Assembly (NCBI GenBank): GCA_024400545.1
Contig: JAKSMO010000002.1
Span: 48,419-112,418, forward strand
Reading direction: 5' to 3'
Length of the DNA stretch: 64,000 nucleotides
DNA from: Bacteroidales bacterium
Lineage (GTDB): Bacteria; Bacteroidota; Bacteroidia; Bacteroidales; P3
The first letter of the stretch is position 1. Every line of letters starts with the position of its first letter. This document shows positions 8,425 to 15,852 of the stretch, piece by piece. Made by a program: the position numbers and the translations under genes. The notes below the pieces were generated by a model. That model was not told the origin of the DNA. It did no database searches and saw only the letters and a list, made by a program, of their open reading frames with translations.

Positions 8425-9576
8425 ATGAAAGAATTTATAACAATAAAAAATTTTGGTCCAATTATCAATGTCGTTGACCTTGAGATAAAGCCATTCACCA
8501 TATTGATTGGAGAATCAGCTTCGGGCAAGAGTACCATCATGAAGGTGATTGCTATGATGCGATACCTGTACAAGATGGCCAACATCCGATCGTATCTGAA
8601 GCACTCGAAGATAACGAGTTCTCCATTCCGGGTGCGCTTTGACACATTCATCAAGCGCCAAAGTATGGCAGGAATGCTGACGAGCGACAGCATCATCAGA
8701 TACCGCGTTGAAATTGCGCCCGAGGTAGGCTACGAGATTGTCATGGAGAATAAAACGCTTCGAAAACTACCAATCATCAACAAGGAGCACCTCTCACTCA
8801 ACAAGGTTTCCTATATTTCGGAAAATCGCAATATCATACCTACATGGGCGGAAAAAGCATCTGAGAATGCTGGTGTAACCCTGGGCTTCTATTTCCATGA
8901 GACTAACTCGGATTTCTATAAAGCTTCACAGGAAGACAAAGTGGTCAATCTTGACTATGTGGGAATGAAACTGCACATCACGCATCCCAAAGGCCGCCCA
9001 ACCAAGTATCAGATAGAGCACCAAGACCAGGGAGTCAGAATCGACTTAAAGGAAGCCTCTTCGGGCATCCAGACTTCCGCGCCCTTGGTTTTGGTGACAA
9101 AGTATTTTGCACAAGATTATTCGTTCAAGGAGGCATTCACGCGATCGGTGCTCAACTACTTGAATGACATGGATCGACTCACCAAATTCAAACCTGCCAC
9201 AGAGCCCAACGAACTTACTCGATGCGTGTATATGCATATCGAGGAGCCAGAATTGAGCCTCTTCCCCAATGCACAATGCCGAATGATTGACGAGTTGATC
9301 TATGCCGCCTCCCATTCCTCAAGTGACCGCTCTATGAATATGCTGATAGCGACCCATAGTCCCTATATACTGAATTATCTGAATGTTATTCTGCTCCAAA
9401 CCAGTGAATCCCGTGCCCATGTCAATCATTCCCAAATGGCAGTTTACAGAATCTATGAGGGGACGACGCAAAACTTGATGGTTCAGAATGAACAAGGCAA
9501 CTATTTGGTCGATTCGTTCGATTTGGCGGAAGAAATGAGCAATATCTATAATGAATATCAATCGCTGAAAGGATGA
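8425..9576 (+). CDS. AAA-type (AAA_15/OLD-like) ATPase, probable defence protein
   Basis: The 383-residue protein has an ABC/SMC-like ATPase layout. The N-terminus is ITIKNFGPI; Walker A is GESASGKST (29-37); a signature-like SSGIQ precedes the Walker B segment with IEEPELSLFP (272-281); the H-loop is ATHSPYIL (309-316). This is the pattern of OLD/RecF-like AAA_15 ATPases, which commonly act as sensors or motors in phage-defence modules (as in PARIS, Septu and retron-associated ATPases). No C-terminal Toprim domain is present, unlike OLD itself. The next gene overlaps its stop codon (ATGA), so the two are translationally coupled. The position beside a repeat element and two other defence-like loci supports, but does not prove, a defence role. 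Confidence 0.75.
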   Translation: MKEFITIKNFGPIINVVDLEIKPFTILIGESASGKSTIMKVIAMMRYLYKMANIRSYLKHSKITSSPFRVRFDTFIKRQSMAGMLTSDSIIRYRVEIAPEVGYEIVMENKTLRKLPIINKEHLSLNKVSYISENRNIIPTWAEKASENAGVTLGFYFHETNSDFYKASQEDKVVNLDYVGMKLHITHPKGRPTKYQIEHQDQGVRIDLKEASSGIQTSAPLVLVTKYFAQDYSFKEAFTRSVLNYLNDMDRLTKFKPATEPNELTRCVYMHIEEPELSLFPNAQCRMIDELIYAASHSSSDRSMNMLIATHSPYILNYLNVILLQTSESRAHVNHSQMAVYRIYEGTTQNLMVQNEQGNYLVDSFDLAEEMSNIYNEYQSLKG

Positions 9577-10247
9577 TACGAGAAATATTGTTGCAGACTT
9601 TACCCCAGGCTTACGGCCTAAATAGAGGGCATATTCAACTAAGTGCCAACGAACTGGCGGGCAGTGTGGCGCTTAGTGATACGGCAAGGTGTGCCAACTG
9701 CACGACCAAACAAAAACCACCATGCGACAAGCAAACAATGCGGATGAACACGAGTGCGGCCACAGTCATTTTGGTGGACCATGAATCGTACATCAAGCAG
9801 TTTAGCGACGCTCAGTTAGGAAAAGGAAAGAATTGCGACTACATGCTGGTCGATGACTCGGGGAGTAACTATAAAGTGGCCTTCTGTGACCTGACTTGCT
9901 CTTTGGCAAAAAGTGTCGAGCCTGATGAACGGAGGAATAGTCTGCCAGAAGGTAAGCGCGCAAAGGTGATGGCGCAATTGGCAGCGTCAGTCCGCCGATT
10001 TACCAGCAAAGATGCGACCAAGGCTTACATAGAGGGATTTCAGCACCGACATTGTATTTTCGGATGGCGCGATCCATTTGTTTCTAATTCGCCAGTCACC
10101 CCAAGGAGAGGAGACGTGGATGCCAATATGATGATTATGGGGGTGGCCACATCGGGTTCTGAACCATTGCTACTTCACCACCAAGAAATTGACGGCGTTG
10201 AATTTGTATTCTACCAGGTCAAATATCCCCAAGTATATAATTGGTAG
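9573..10247 (+). CDS. Cys-rich partner protein of the AAA ATPase, unknown function
   Basis: The 224-residue protein overlaps the ATPase stop by 4 bp. It has a small cysteine cluster, CANC...C (residues 40, 43 and 51), which could bind zinc. The central segment CDYMLVDDSGSNYKVAFCDLTC looks like a beta hairpin with acidic residues at places where PD-(D/E)xK nucleases carry catalytic ones, but the lysine is missing, so a nuclease call would be a guess. It is rich in polar residues and has no signal peptide or membrane segment. By analogy with other ATPase-effector pairs it may be the effector or specificity subunit; that is inference. I do not recognise the family. Confidence 0.6.
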   Translation: MIREILLQTLPQAYGLNRGHIQLSANELAGSVALSDTARCANCTTKQKPPCDKQTMRMNTSAATVILVDHESYIKQFSDAQLGKGKNCDYMLVDDSGSNYKVAFCDLTCSLAKSVEPDERRNSLPEGKRAKVMAQLAASVRRFTSKDATKAYIEGFQHRHCIFGWRDPFVSNSPVTPRRGDVDANMMIMGVATSGSEPLLLHHQEIDGVEFVFYQVKYPQVYNW

Positions 10248-10379
10248 CAATAGAAACGGCGTTGTTATACTACATCTAATGTGGAGGCGGGATTATTAGC
10301 CCTCAAACCTTTCGGAATAAGTGCCATGAGGTAATCTCTATATCATAGGCAGAAACTAAAACGCTTCATTGCCCGCCCC

Positions 10380-10590
10380 GCCATGCTGATAACTCGGTTT
10401 GCGGGGTTGTGCTGTATCCCGGCATCGGTGCTGAGCCTCGGACAATGGCGGTCCCTGCTTGCCAGTAACAGATAACAGTTGTAACAGTTTTTCTTTTGCC
10501 GCCCCTTGCCGCCACCCTCCCCACTGACTCACACGGCATTACGCACCCCCGACACCGACATGTTGAAAACTCGACTTGCCGGTGTCGCGT
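10380..10590. repeat. Partial copies of the interspersed element
   Basis: CCATGCTGATAACTCGG occurs at 10380-10396 as in copy A, followed by AACAGATAACAGTTG at about 10467-10481. A related CATGTTGAAAACTCGAC at about 10558-10574 lies inside a CGACACCG/CGGTGTCG inverted repeat. The AT palindrome is absent. The rest of 10248-10598 shows no gene. Confidence 0.55.
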
Positions 10591-10598
10591 TTTTTGCG

Positions 10599-10606
10599 TA
10601 TCTTTG
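10599..10606 (+). promoter_or_regulatory. Bacteroidota -7 promoter box for the NurA-HerA operon
   Basis: TATCTTTGCAAAAG lies 22 bp before the ATG at 10629. No other good TAnnTTTG box was noticed before the NurA-like gene, so this may drive the whole 8-kb operon. Confidence 0.7.
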
Positions 10607-10628
10607 CAAAAGATTTTTTACGATTACA

Positions 10629-11006
10629 ATGACAGCAACTACTCATATAGAATTCAAATATAACACATTGAACCCCAATAGAATAGGGGGGGGGTATTCC
10701 GAACAGGAAAGATTATTGTATTCTATATCAGCAAGCTAACACTTTTCGGTTAACACCATATCATACGGCCGTTTTACTTTTTTTTCTCTGTGCCGTTACA
10801 CAGTTTTTTTCATCTTTCACTCAATTAGACATTCCTATTCCAGGCTCTGATGGATGTGTCCAACCAATGACACAAAACATCAGCAGTGTAAGTATTTTTT
10901 CTGATGACAATAACAATTGCTCTATAACTCAATCTGACAAAGTAGAGCTTGGAGATTGTTCTACAATATGGGCTTCTAATATTATTTCAATTATTACAGA
11001 TGGCTG
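10629..11006 (+). pseudogene. ORF interrupted at a G9 tract; 125 aa if one G is lost
   Basis: The ATG at 10629 opens a frame that reads MTATTHIEFKYNTLNPNRI, then three glycine codons made entirely by a run of nine G, and stops at 10739 after 36 residues. With eight G the same start reads on for 125 residues to a TGA at 11004-11006, which overlaps the next ATG (11000). That longer product would contain a hydrophobic segment (HTAVLLFFLCAVTQFF) and three later cysteines. The tract could be a slipped-strand switch, a decayed gene or a homopolymer sequencing error. Placement right behind the operon promoter and the overlap with the next start favour a real first gene. Confidence 0.5.
10686..10694 (+). 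repeat. G9 homopolymer inside the first ORF
   Basis: Nine consecutive G occupy exactly three glycine codons. A second G9 run occurs at 63370-63378. Such tracts are rare in the rest of the window and are prone to length change. Confidence 0.8.
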
Positions 11007-11107
11007 AATTTGTTGTTTTTGCAACAACCGGTAGCAGAAAAAGAGCCAAAGCGAAAGCACAAAACTTTAAAAAATATGGAAACAGAATTGGACAATTTGA
11101 AGAATAA
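11000..11107 (+). CDS. Possible 35-aa basic peptide at the head of the operon
   Basis: The ATG at 11000 opens MAEFVVFATTGSRKRAKAKA and the frame ends with TAA at 11105-11107. The middle is strongly basic (RKRAKAKAQNFKK), suggesting nucleic-acid contact if it is made. It overlaps the end of the G-tract ORF by 7 bp and the start of the 111-aa gene by 32 bp, consistent with translational coupling. No family is recognised. Its shortness makes chance a real alternative. Confidence 0.35.
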   Translation: MAEFVVFATTGSRKRAKAKAQNFKKYGNRIGQFEE

Positions 11108-11411
11108 TGTGACGAAAAAAGCCATTGACGCTGAGAAATTGGCAGATTTCGTATTAAAAACATCTTGTCCATGCCAATATGGTGGAGAGCTAATGGAAAT
11201 CACCGACGGGAGATTGTCATCTGAGAGTCAAGAGTTAAGCAATATTATTAGAAGGTCAAAGCTTGTCAAATGGGTGACCAAAGAAGAGGTGCAGGATGAT
11301 TTTTGTGATCTGGTCAATTGGGCGCAAGAGGACAATGACTGCTTTGTATTTGTCAAGCACGACGTATTACTTTGCATTACGGTACTCGATGCTATTAATA
11401 TTATATCGTAA
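11076..11411 (+). CDS. 111-aa unknown protein, operon member
   Basis: The start METELDNLKNNVTKK at 11076 is preferred to a longer start at 11010 because the earlier 22 residues lie in the region overlapping the basic peptide and look unlike a protein N-terminus. The product is an acidic, probably mainly helical soluble protein with SCPCQYGGE near residues 30-38. Its stop is 1 bp before the NurA-like gene start, so it belongs to the same transcript. I do not recognise the family; a small adaptor or regulator of the nuclease complex is only a guess. Its low GC matches the downstream operon genes. Confidence 0.55.
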   Translation: METELDNLKNNVTKKAIDAEKLADFVLKTSCPCQYGGELMEITDGRLSSESQELSNIIRRSKLVKWVTKEEVQDDFCDLVNWAQEDNDCFVFVKHDVLLCITVLDAINIIS

Positions 11412-11412
11412 A

Positions 11413-12585
11413 ATGGGAAAGATCTTAGACTATATTCAGAAGGAAACGGATGGAAGGACTTTTTCTTCGTACAAAAGGTGCTTCGATGATGGAGGTATTC
11501 CTACCATTGAATATGAAACCCAGGAAGATACATATATCAACCTCAAGGAGTATGCTGAAGATAATAAAAGCCCAGAAACTAGAGATTTGAGAGAAAGAGC
11601 AATATCGTTGCTTCAAGGACCTCCGCTATTTCGTTACTTTTTGGATGGCTCACGAAAAGTGTACAAACTTGACGACATCCAGTATGACAGAAAGGTTTTT
11701 CCTATTGTAGGAGGTCAAATATCAGTGGCATGTTGCGGTAGGGATGTTGATAACAATTATCATTTTTCTGATTTTCGCAAAATTGACGAAGAGTCATACT
11801 CGGTGCTATGCTTGCCGGTAACTGCAAATGCTGACGGGGTTGATCATAATGTCTATTTTCGCAATCTCTGTGGCAAAATTAAGTCTGAGCCAAGTTTACT
11901 TGCAGAAAACATCCATTTAGAAAAAGTTTTGTTTTATCAAACCAAACTTGAGGGTAAAGAAACATTGGAGAACAAAGGCATTGCTCGAATACAAGATGAA
12001 ATGATTGACTGCGAAAAGAAAATCGTGGCTAATCTAATGAGTAAGCATTTGTTGAACCAAGATAACTATCTGATAAAAGACGGTTCTATACAATACAAAG
12101 TCATGAAAACCGGTAATTATAAAGAACTGTCACGTATTCGCAATAATTATCGTCATGTAATTGGTGTTTCAAAGAAATTTAACCCTAATCTGATGAAGGA
12201 TAACAAAGATAGGAGTAATGCGGGTATAATCGCCCGACTCCCGTTGTTCCATAGAACACCTGCGTTCAAATGGCAACCTGGAGAAGAATGGGGAGATACG
12301 TCATTTGCGATATGGTATGTCCGTATAAGAGATGCACATTATACGGAAACCCCATATTCAGGAATAGTAAAAGTTGAGAAAATGCTTGTGACAGAAAAAG
12401 AATCTGAACATGGTCTGTCTTCTGACGAAATTGACACAATAACCGCAAATCTCATCAATGAACGTAATCCTGTGTGCTATGGCAATGATGCACGATGGGC
12501 AAATCATCTGTACCCTGTATATATGACGGAGTGCTATTGCAAGAGTAGATTTGTGAGTGACTATTATTTTTTGAACCTTTTCTAA
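11413..12585 (+). CDS. NurA-like nuclease domain protein
   Basis: From the ATG at 11413 the product has 390 residues. The frame is open further upstream, but that part overlaps the previous gene. It has the hallmarks of the NurA fold (RNase H-like 5'-3' nuclease): a first metal-site motif FLDGS (76-80), a strand FPIVGGQISVACCGRD (96-111), a later VIGVSKKFNP segment matching the conserved vKr motif, and a C-terminal tail that places aromatic residues near the last helix. It directly precedes a HerA-like translocase gene; NurA and HerA form a DNA end-resection complex in archaea and recur together in bacterial defence loci. The NurA call rests on motifs plus this neighbour, as overall similarity looks weak. 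Confidence 0.65.
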   Translation: MGKILDYIQKETDGRTFSSYKRCFDDGGIPTIEYETQEDTYINLKEYAEDNKSPETRDLRERAISLLQGPPLFRYFLDGSRKVYKLDDIQYDRKVFPIVGGQISVACCGRDVDNNYHFSDFRKIDEESYSVLCLPVTANADGVDHNVYFRNLCGKIKSEPSLLAENIHLEKVLFYQTKLEGKETLENKGIARIQDEMIDCEKKIVANLMSKHLLNQDNYLIKDGSIQYKVMKTGNYKELSRIRNNYRHVIGVSKKFNPNLMKDNKDRSNAGIIARLPLFHRTPAFKWQPGEEWGDTSFAIWYVRIRDAHYTETPYSGIVKVEKMLVTEKESEHGLSSDEIDTITANLINERNPVCYGNDARWANHLYPVYMTECYCKSRFVSDYYFLNLF

Positions 12586-12594
12586 TTGAATACA

Positions 12595-14271
12595 ATGGAA
12601 GTTATTGGAAGAATAATCGCTACAGAAAAACAACCTTCTACAATTGAAGAGTTTACATTTTGGACAAAGAAGGACATGAAATTAAAACCATTTGATGTGG
12701 TTGTAGTTGAACATATCCCTTCAACAAATAGACAAGATCCGTCCAAGACATTCGGTGTTGTGGAGGAAATCTCGCACATGACTGATTCACCCAGCGCATT
12801 GGCCGGCTTCATCAGTAGCGATTTCGGTAATGTTCAAGCCCAATCATATACAGATAGGATTGGAATGAACTATGTGAAATGCAAAGTAGTAGGAAATGAC
12901 CAAAATATATTCATACCTGTCCAAGAAGGTAAAAAGGTGTATTTGGCTTCTGAGAATGAAATTATGGAAGCTTTGGGGTTGAATGATGTGAAGAATCCTC
13001 TCCCGGCAGGATATATGGAAATGTACGAAGGGGAAAATAAGAAGACACTACCTGTATTTTTCAACTCGCATTTCCTTATTGGTCCTGAAGGCGCTCATTT
13101 GAATATTAGTGGTATTAGTGGCTTGGCATCAAAAACAAGTTATGCAATGTTCTTGATGAAGGCCGCACAGGATGTGTTGAGCAAAAGAGATGATGAATCC
13201 GTTGCATTCATCATGATGAATGTAAAAGGTACAGACCTCCTCAGGATTGACCAAATGAATGAACGTAATCAGGAATTAGAAGAGATTAAGGCAGTGTACG
13301 ACAAGTTAGGACTTGAACTCAAACCATTCCAACAAGTAAAATATTACTATCCGTTCTCAAAAAGTTACACTGCATACACTTACGAGAAAGAGCAAGTAAT
13401 TAAGGATAGGTTGGCAAGAGGTGAGGCATTCCAGTATAAGTATCCTTTTGAAACAGAAGAAGACAAAGAATGTTTAGACTTGCTCTTTGCGAATGTTGAT
13501 GACCCAAATGATACAATTGAAAGTATTATTAACTATATTATTTCAAAAGGAGGTGGTTTTAATGGTGTTGAGAGCTGGGAGGAGTTTAAAGATGCTCTTT
13601 ATAAACAAACTGAATCATCAAAGACCACATCCCAAGGCAAAGAAATATCAGTTATGAGTTGGCGAAAATTCTATAGATTATTCAACAAAAGTTTCCAAAA
13701 GAGTCGCCAAATGTTTACAGAAAGATTGGGTACAGGAAATGTTCGTCTCAGAGACGAAGTCGCAAACATTAAGAAAAACGATGTGATGGTCATTGATGTT
13801 GCAAAAATGGATGAAGAATCTCAGGGCTTTGTTTTTGGAGATGTTATGAGAGCTGTGTATAATTTAAAATTAGGCTCAAGCGATAGACCCGATACAGACA
13901 TTCCTGATCGAATAATTATTTTTATTGATGAATTGAACAAATATGCTTCGAACGATGTCCCCAAATCATCGCCAATTCTCCGACAACTTTTAGACATCAC
14001 AGAGCGAGGACGTTCTTTGGGTATAGTCCTTTTTGGAGCTGAACAGTTTGTAAGCGATATTCACAAGCGAGTGAAAGGCAATTGTGCTACTCAGGCATTT
14101 GGTCGAACCAATGCAATTGAAATAACGAAAGAGGATTTCAGATATGTTCCCTCCGTATATAAAACAATGCTTACGCGTTTAAAACAGGGAGAATACATCA
14201 TCCAAAACCCAGTTTTTCGTTCGATGTTGAATATTAAGTTTCCGAAACCCATTTACAAATATTACGAATAA
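12595..14271 (+). CDS. HerA-like hexameric DNA translocase ATPase
   Basis: The ATG at 12595 gives 558 residues; an in-frame TTG at 12586 is less likely. Residues 1-120 form a HAS-barrel-like beta domain (MEVIGRIIATEK, FDVVVVEH, GVVEEI). The P-loop is the variant GISGLASKTS (173-182), lacking the last glycine of the usual form but like a variant I recall in some bacterial HerA-like families. Then come NVKGTDLL (209-216), Walker B IIIFIDELNKY (440-450) and an arginine-finger-like ERGRS (470-474). HerA-family motors pump DNA and activate a partner nuclease. Gene order NurA-HerA with 9 bp between them supports a physical complex. The long insert between the P-loop and Walker B is consistent with a specialised defence version. 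Confidence 0.8.
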   Translation: MEVIGRIIATEKQPSTIEEFTFWTKKDMKLKPFDVVVVEHIPSTNRQDPSKTFGVVEEISHMTDSPSALAGFISSDFGNVQAQSYTDRIGMNYVKCKVVGNDQNIFIPVQEGKKVYLASENEIMEALGLNDVKNPLPAGYMEMYEGENKKTLPVFFNSHFLIGPEGAHLNISGISGLASKTSYAMFLMKAAQDVLSKRDDESVAFIMMNVKGTDLLRIDQMNERNQELEEIKAVYDKLGLELKPFQQVKYYYPFSKSYTAYTYEKEQVIKDRLARGEAFQYKYPFETEEDKECLDLLFANVDDPNDTIESIINYIISKGGGFNGVESWEEFKDALYKQTESSKTTSQGKEISVMSWRKFYRLFNKSFQKSRQMFTERLGTGNVRLRDEVANIKKNDVMVIDVAKMDEESQGFVFGDVMRAVYNLKLGSSDRPDTDIPDRIIIFIDELNKYASNDVPKSSPILRQLLDITERGRSLGIVLFGAEQFVSDIHKRVKGNCATQAFGRTNAIEITKEDFRYVPSVYKTMLTRLKQGEYIIQNPVFRSMLNIKFPKPIYKYYE

Positions 14272-14274
14272 ACA

Positions 14275-15852
14275 ATGTCAGAAACAAAGATAGGAAAATA
14301 TGTGATTGAGTCATTGACGAGAAGTATGTATGAGGATTCTCGTTGTATCTATCGTGAATATGTACAGAACGCAGCAGACCAAATAGATCTCGCCCGCTCT
14401 ATGCACCTAGATGAAAACGATTATTACAGTATTCAGATTGAAATAAACAGAGAAGATCGTAGTATTGTTATAGAGGATACTGCAACAGGTGTAAAAAGAG
14501 ATGAGATATATCTTCTTAGAGATGTAGCATGTTCTAGAAAACAAAGAGGCGAGCAAAAGGGATTTCGAGGTATCGGACGATTAGGCGGACTGGGATATTG
14601 CTCAAAGTTGATATTTGAGACGAGCGCAAAGGGGGAAGATGTCAAAACAACCATGATTTGGGATGCTTCTCAAATGAATAAGATTGTTGATGACGAATCT
14701 GATGGACGAGAGGCCGGAGATGTGATAGACGAGTGTGTAAATTATCAGTATGATAAGGAAGATGTAGATGCGCATTATTTTAAAGTAATCATGCAAGAAG
14801 TCTCAGATGATAAATTGCTCGAAGCCGATAAGATTACGGACTATTTAAGTATGGTTGCCCCAGTTGATTATCCTTCTGGTTTCAGCAAGTTTGGCCATCA
14901 AATTAAGCAGTATATGGCGAGCAACAACCTTACCCTTGACACTTATAACATTTTTGTAAATGGAGACCAGATATACAAAGGTTACACAATAAGAATCAGA
15001 AATACAAAAGAGGGTGACTATGATGTAAGGGATATTGAATTTTTTGACAAAAGGGATGAAAGGGGAAACTTTATATATTGGGGATGGTATTCGATATCAG
15101 AACTTAAGGGTCAAATACAAGCATACAATCTTCCTTATGGCATTCGCCTGAGATGCAAAAATATTCAAGTCGGCAACGAAAACACCTGCCGAAAATTCTT
15201 TCCTGCTGAAGGTGATAAGAGATTTGCACAATTTTTTTATGGAGAACTTAATATTGTTAGCCCAGAATTACAACCAAATGCACAAAGAGACTATTTGAGA
15301 GAAGGTGAATTACGCTCTAAATTCGAAAAGTGCGTAATGAAGGATTTTGAGAGATTGAAAGACTTGTGTAATGACGCCTCTAATATAAGAAGTGCTAATA
15401 GAAAACTAAACCAAGCCATTGAGGGACAAGAACGATTGGAGACAAAAAGAAAGAGTGGATACTTGTCCCAACATGATCAAGAGGCGGCTCAGAAGGATTA
15501 TGATAGGTTTGAACAAGAACGTCAAAAATATACAAATCAGCTAGCCAGAATGGGAAAGAAGCATGAAGGTACCAATTCCCCACTGATGTTCATGTTCGAT
15601 AATCCACCAGAGCAGACGCAAGGCAATCCAATTAAAACGAGAGAACAATTTGATTTATTTAATACACCCGTAGTCCAAGAAAAAGGCACGAACGCGGTCA
15701 AATTAAGGACAGATAATGATATTTATTCTCGCTTAAGCAAGAAAGAGAAAGATCTCTTAAACGTGGTTTACGAAGTGATTTCTAACACTATAGCCAAGGA
15801 AGAGGAACGCGAAATTATTATCAAAAAAATTGAAAGGGAAATCACGAAATGA
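14275..15852 (+). CDS. GHKL (Hsp90/MutL/MORC-like) ATPase
   Basis: The 525-residue protein carries the Bergerat ATP-binding fold at its N-terminus: N-box REYVQNAADQ (27-36), D-box EDTATGV (67-73) and the glycine-rich lid GFRGIGRLGGLG (96-107). A middle domain follows with the invariant-looking LQPNAQRDY near residue 340, then a charged coiled-coil stretch (about 370-435) and a basic C-terminus. GHKL ATPases of this layout dimerise on ATP binding and act as clamps or conformational switches; bacterial relatives associated with restriction-type loci are known. It starts 3 bp after the HerA-like gene and its stop overlaps the next start (ATGA), so all are made from one message. Its exact partner is unknown. 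Confidence 0.8.
   Translation: MSETKIGKYVIESLTRSMYEDSRCIYREYVQNAADQIDLARSMHLDENDYYSIQIEINREDRSIVIEDTATGVKRDEIYLLRDVACSRKQRGEQKGFRGIGRLGGLGYCSKLIFETSAKGEDVKTTMIWDASQMNKIVDDESDGREAGDVIDECVNYQYDKEDVDAHYFKVIMQEVSDDKLLEADKITDYLSMVAPVDYPSGFSKFGHQIKQYMASNNLTLDTYNIFVNGDQIYKGYTIRIRNTKEGDYDVRDIEFFDKRDERGNFIYWGWYSISELKGQIQAYNLPYGIRLRCKNIQVGNENTCRKFFPAEGDKRFAQFFYGELNIVSPELQPNAQRDYLREGELRSKFEKCVMKDFERLKDLCNDASNIRSANRKLNQAIEGQERLETKRKSGYLSQHDQEAAQKDYDRFEQERQKYTNQLARMGKKHEGTNSPLMFMFDNPPEQTQGNPIKTREQFDLFNTPVVQEKGTNAVKLRTDNDIYSRLSKKEKDLLNVVYEVISNTIAKEEEREIIIKKIEREITK

Noticed and set aside
8425-10247. ATPase pair as PARIS or Septu
   Set aside because: The partner shows neither DUF4435/Toprim nor HNH motifs, so the named systems do not fit by eye.
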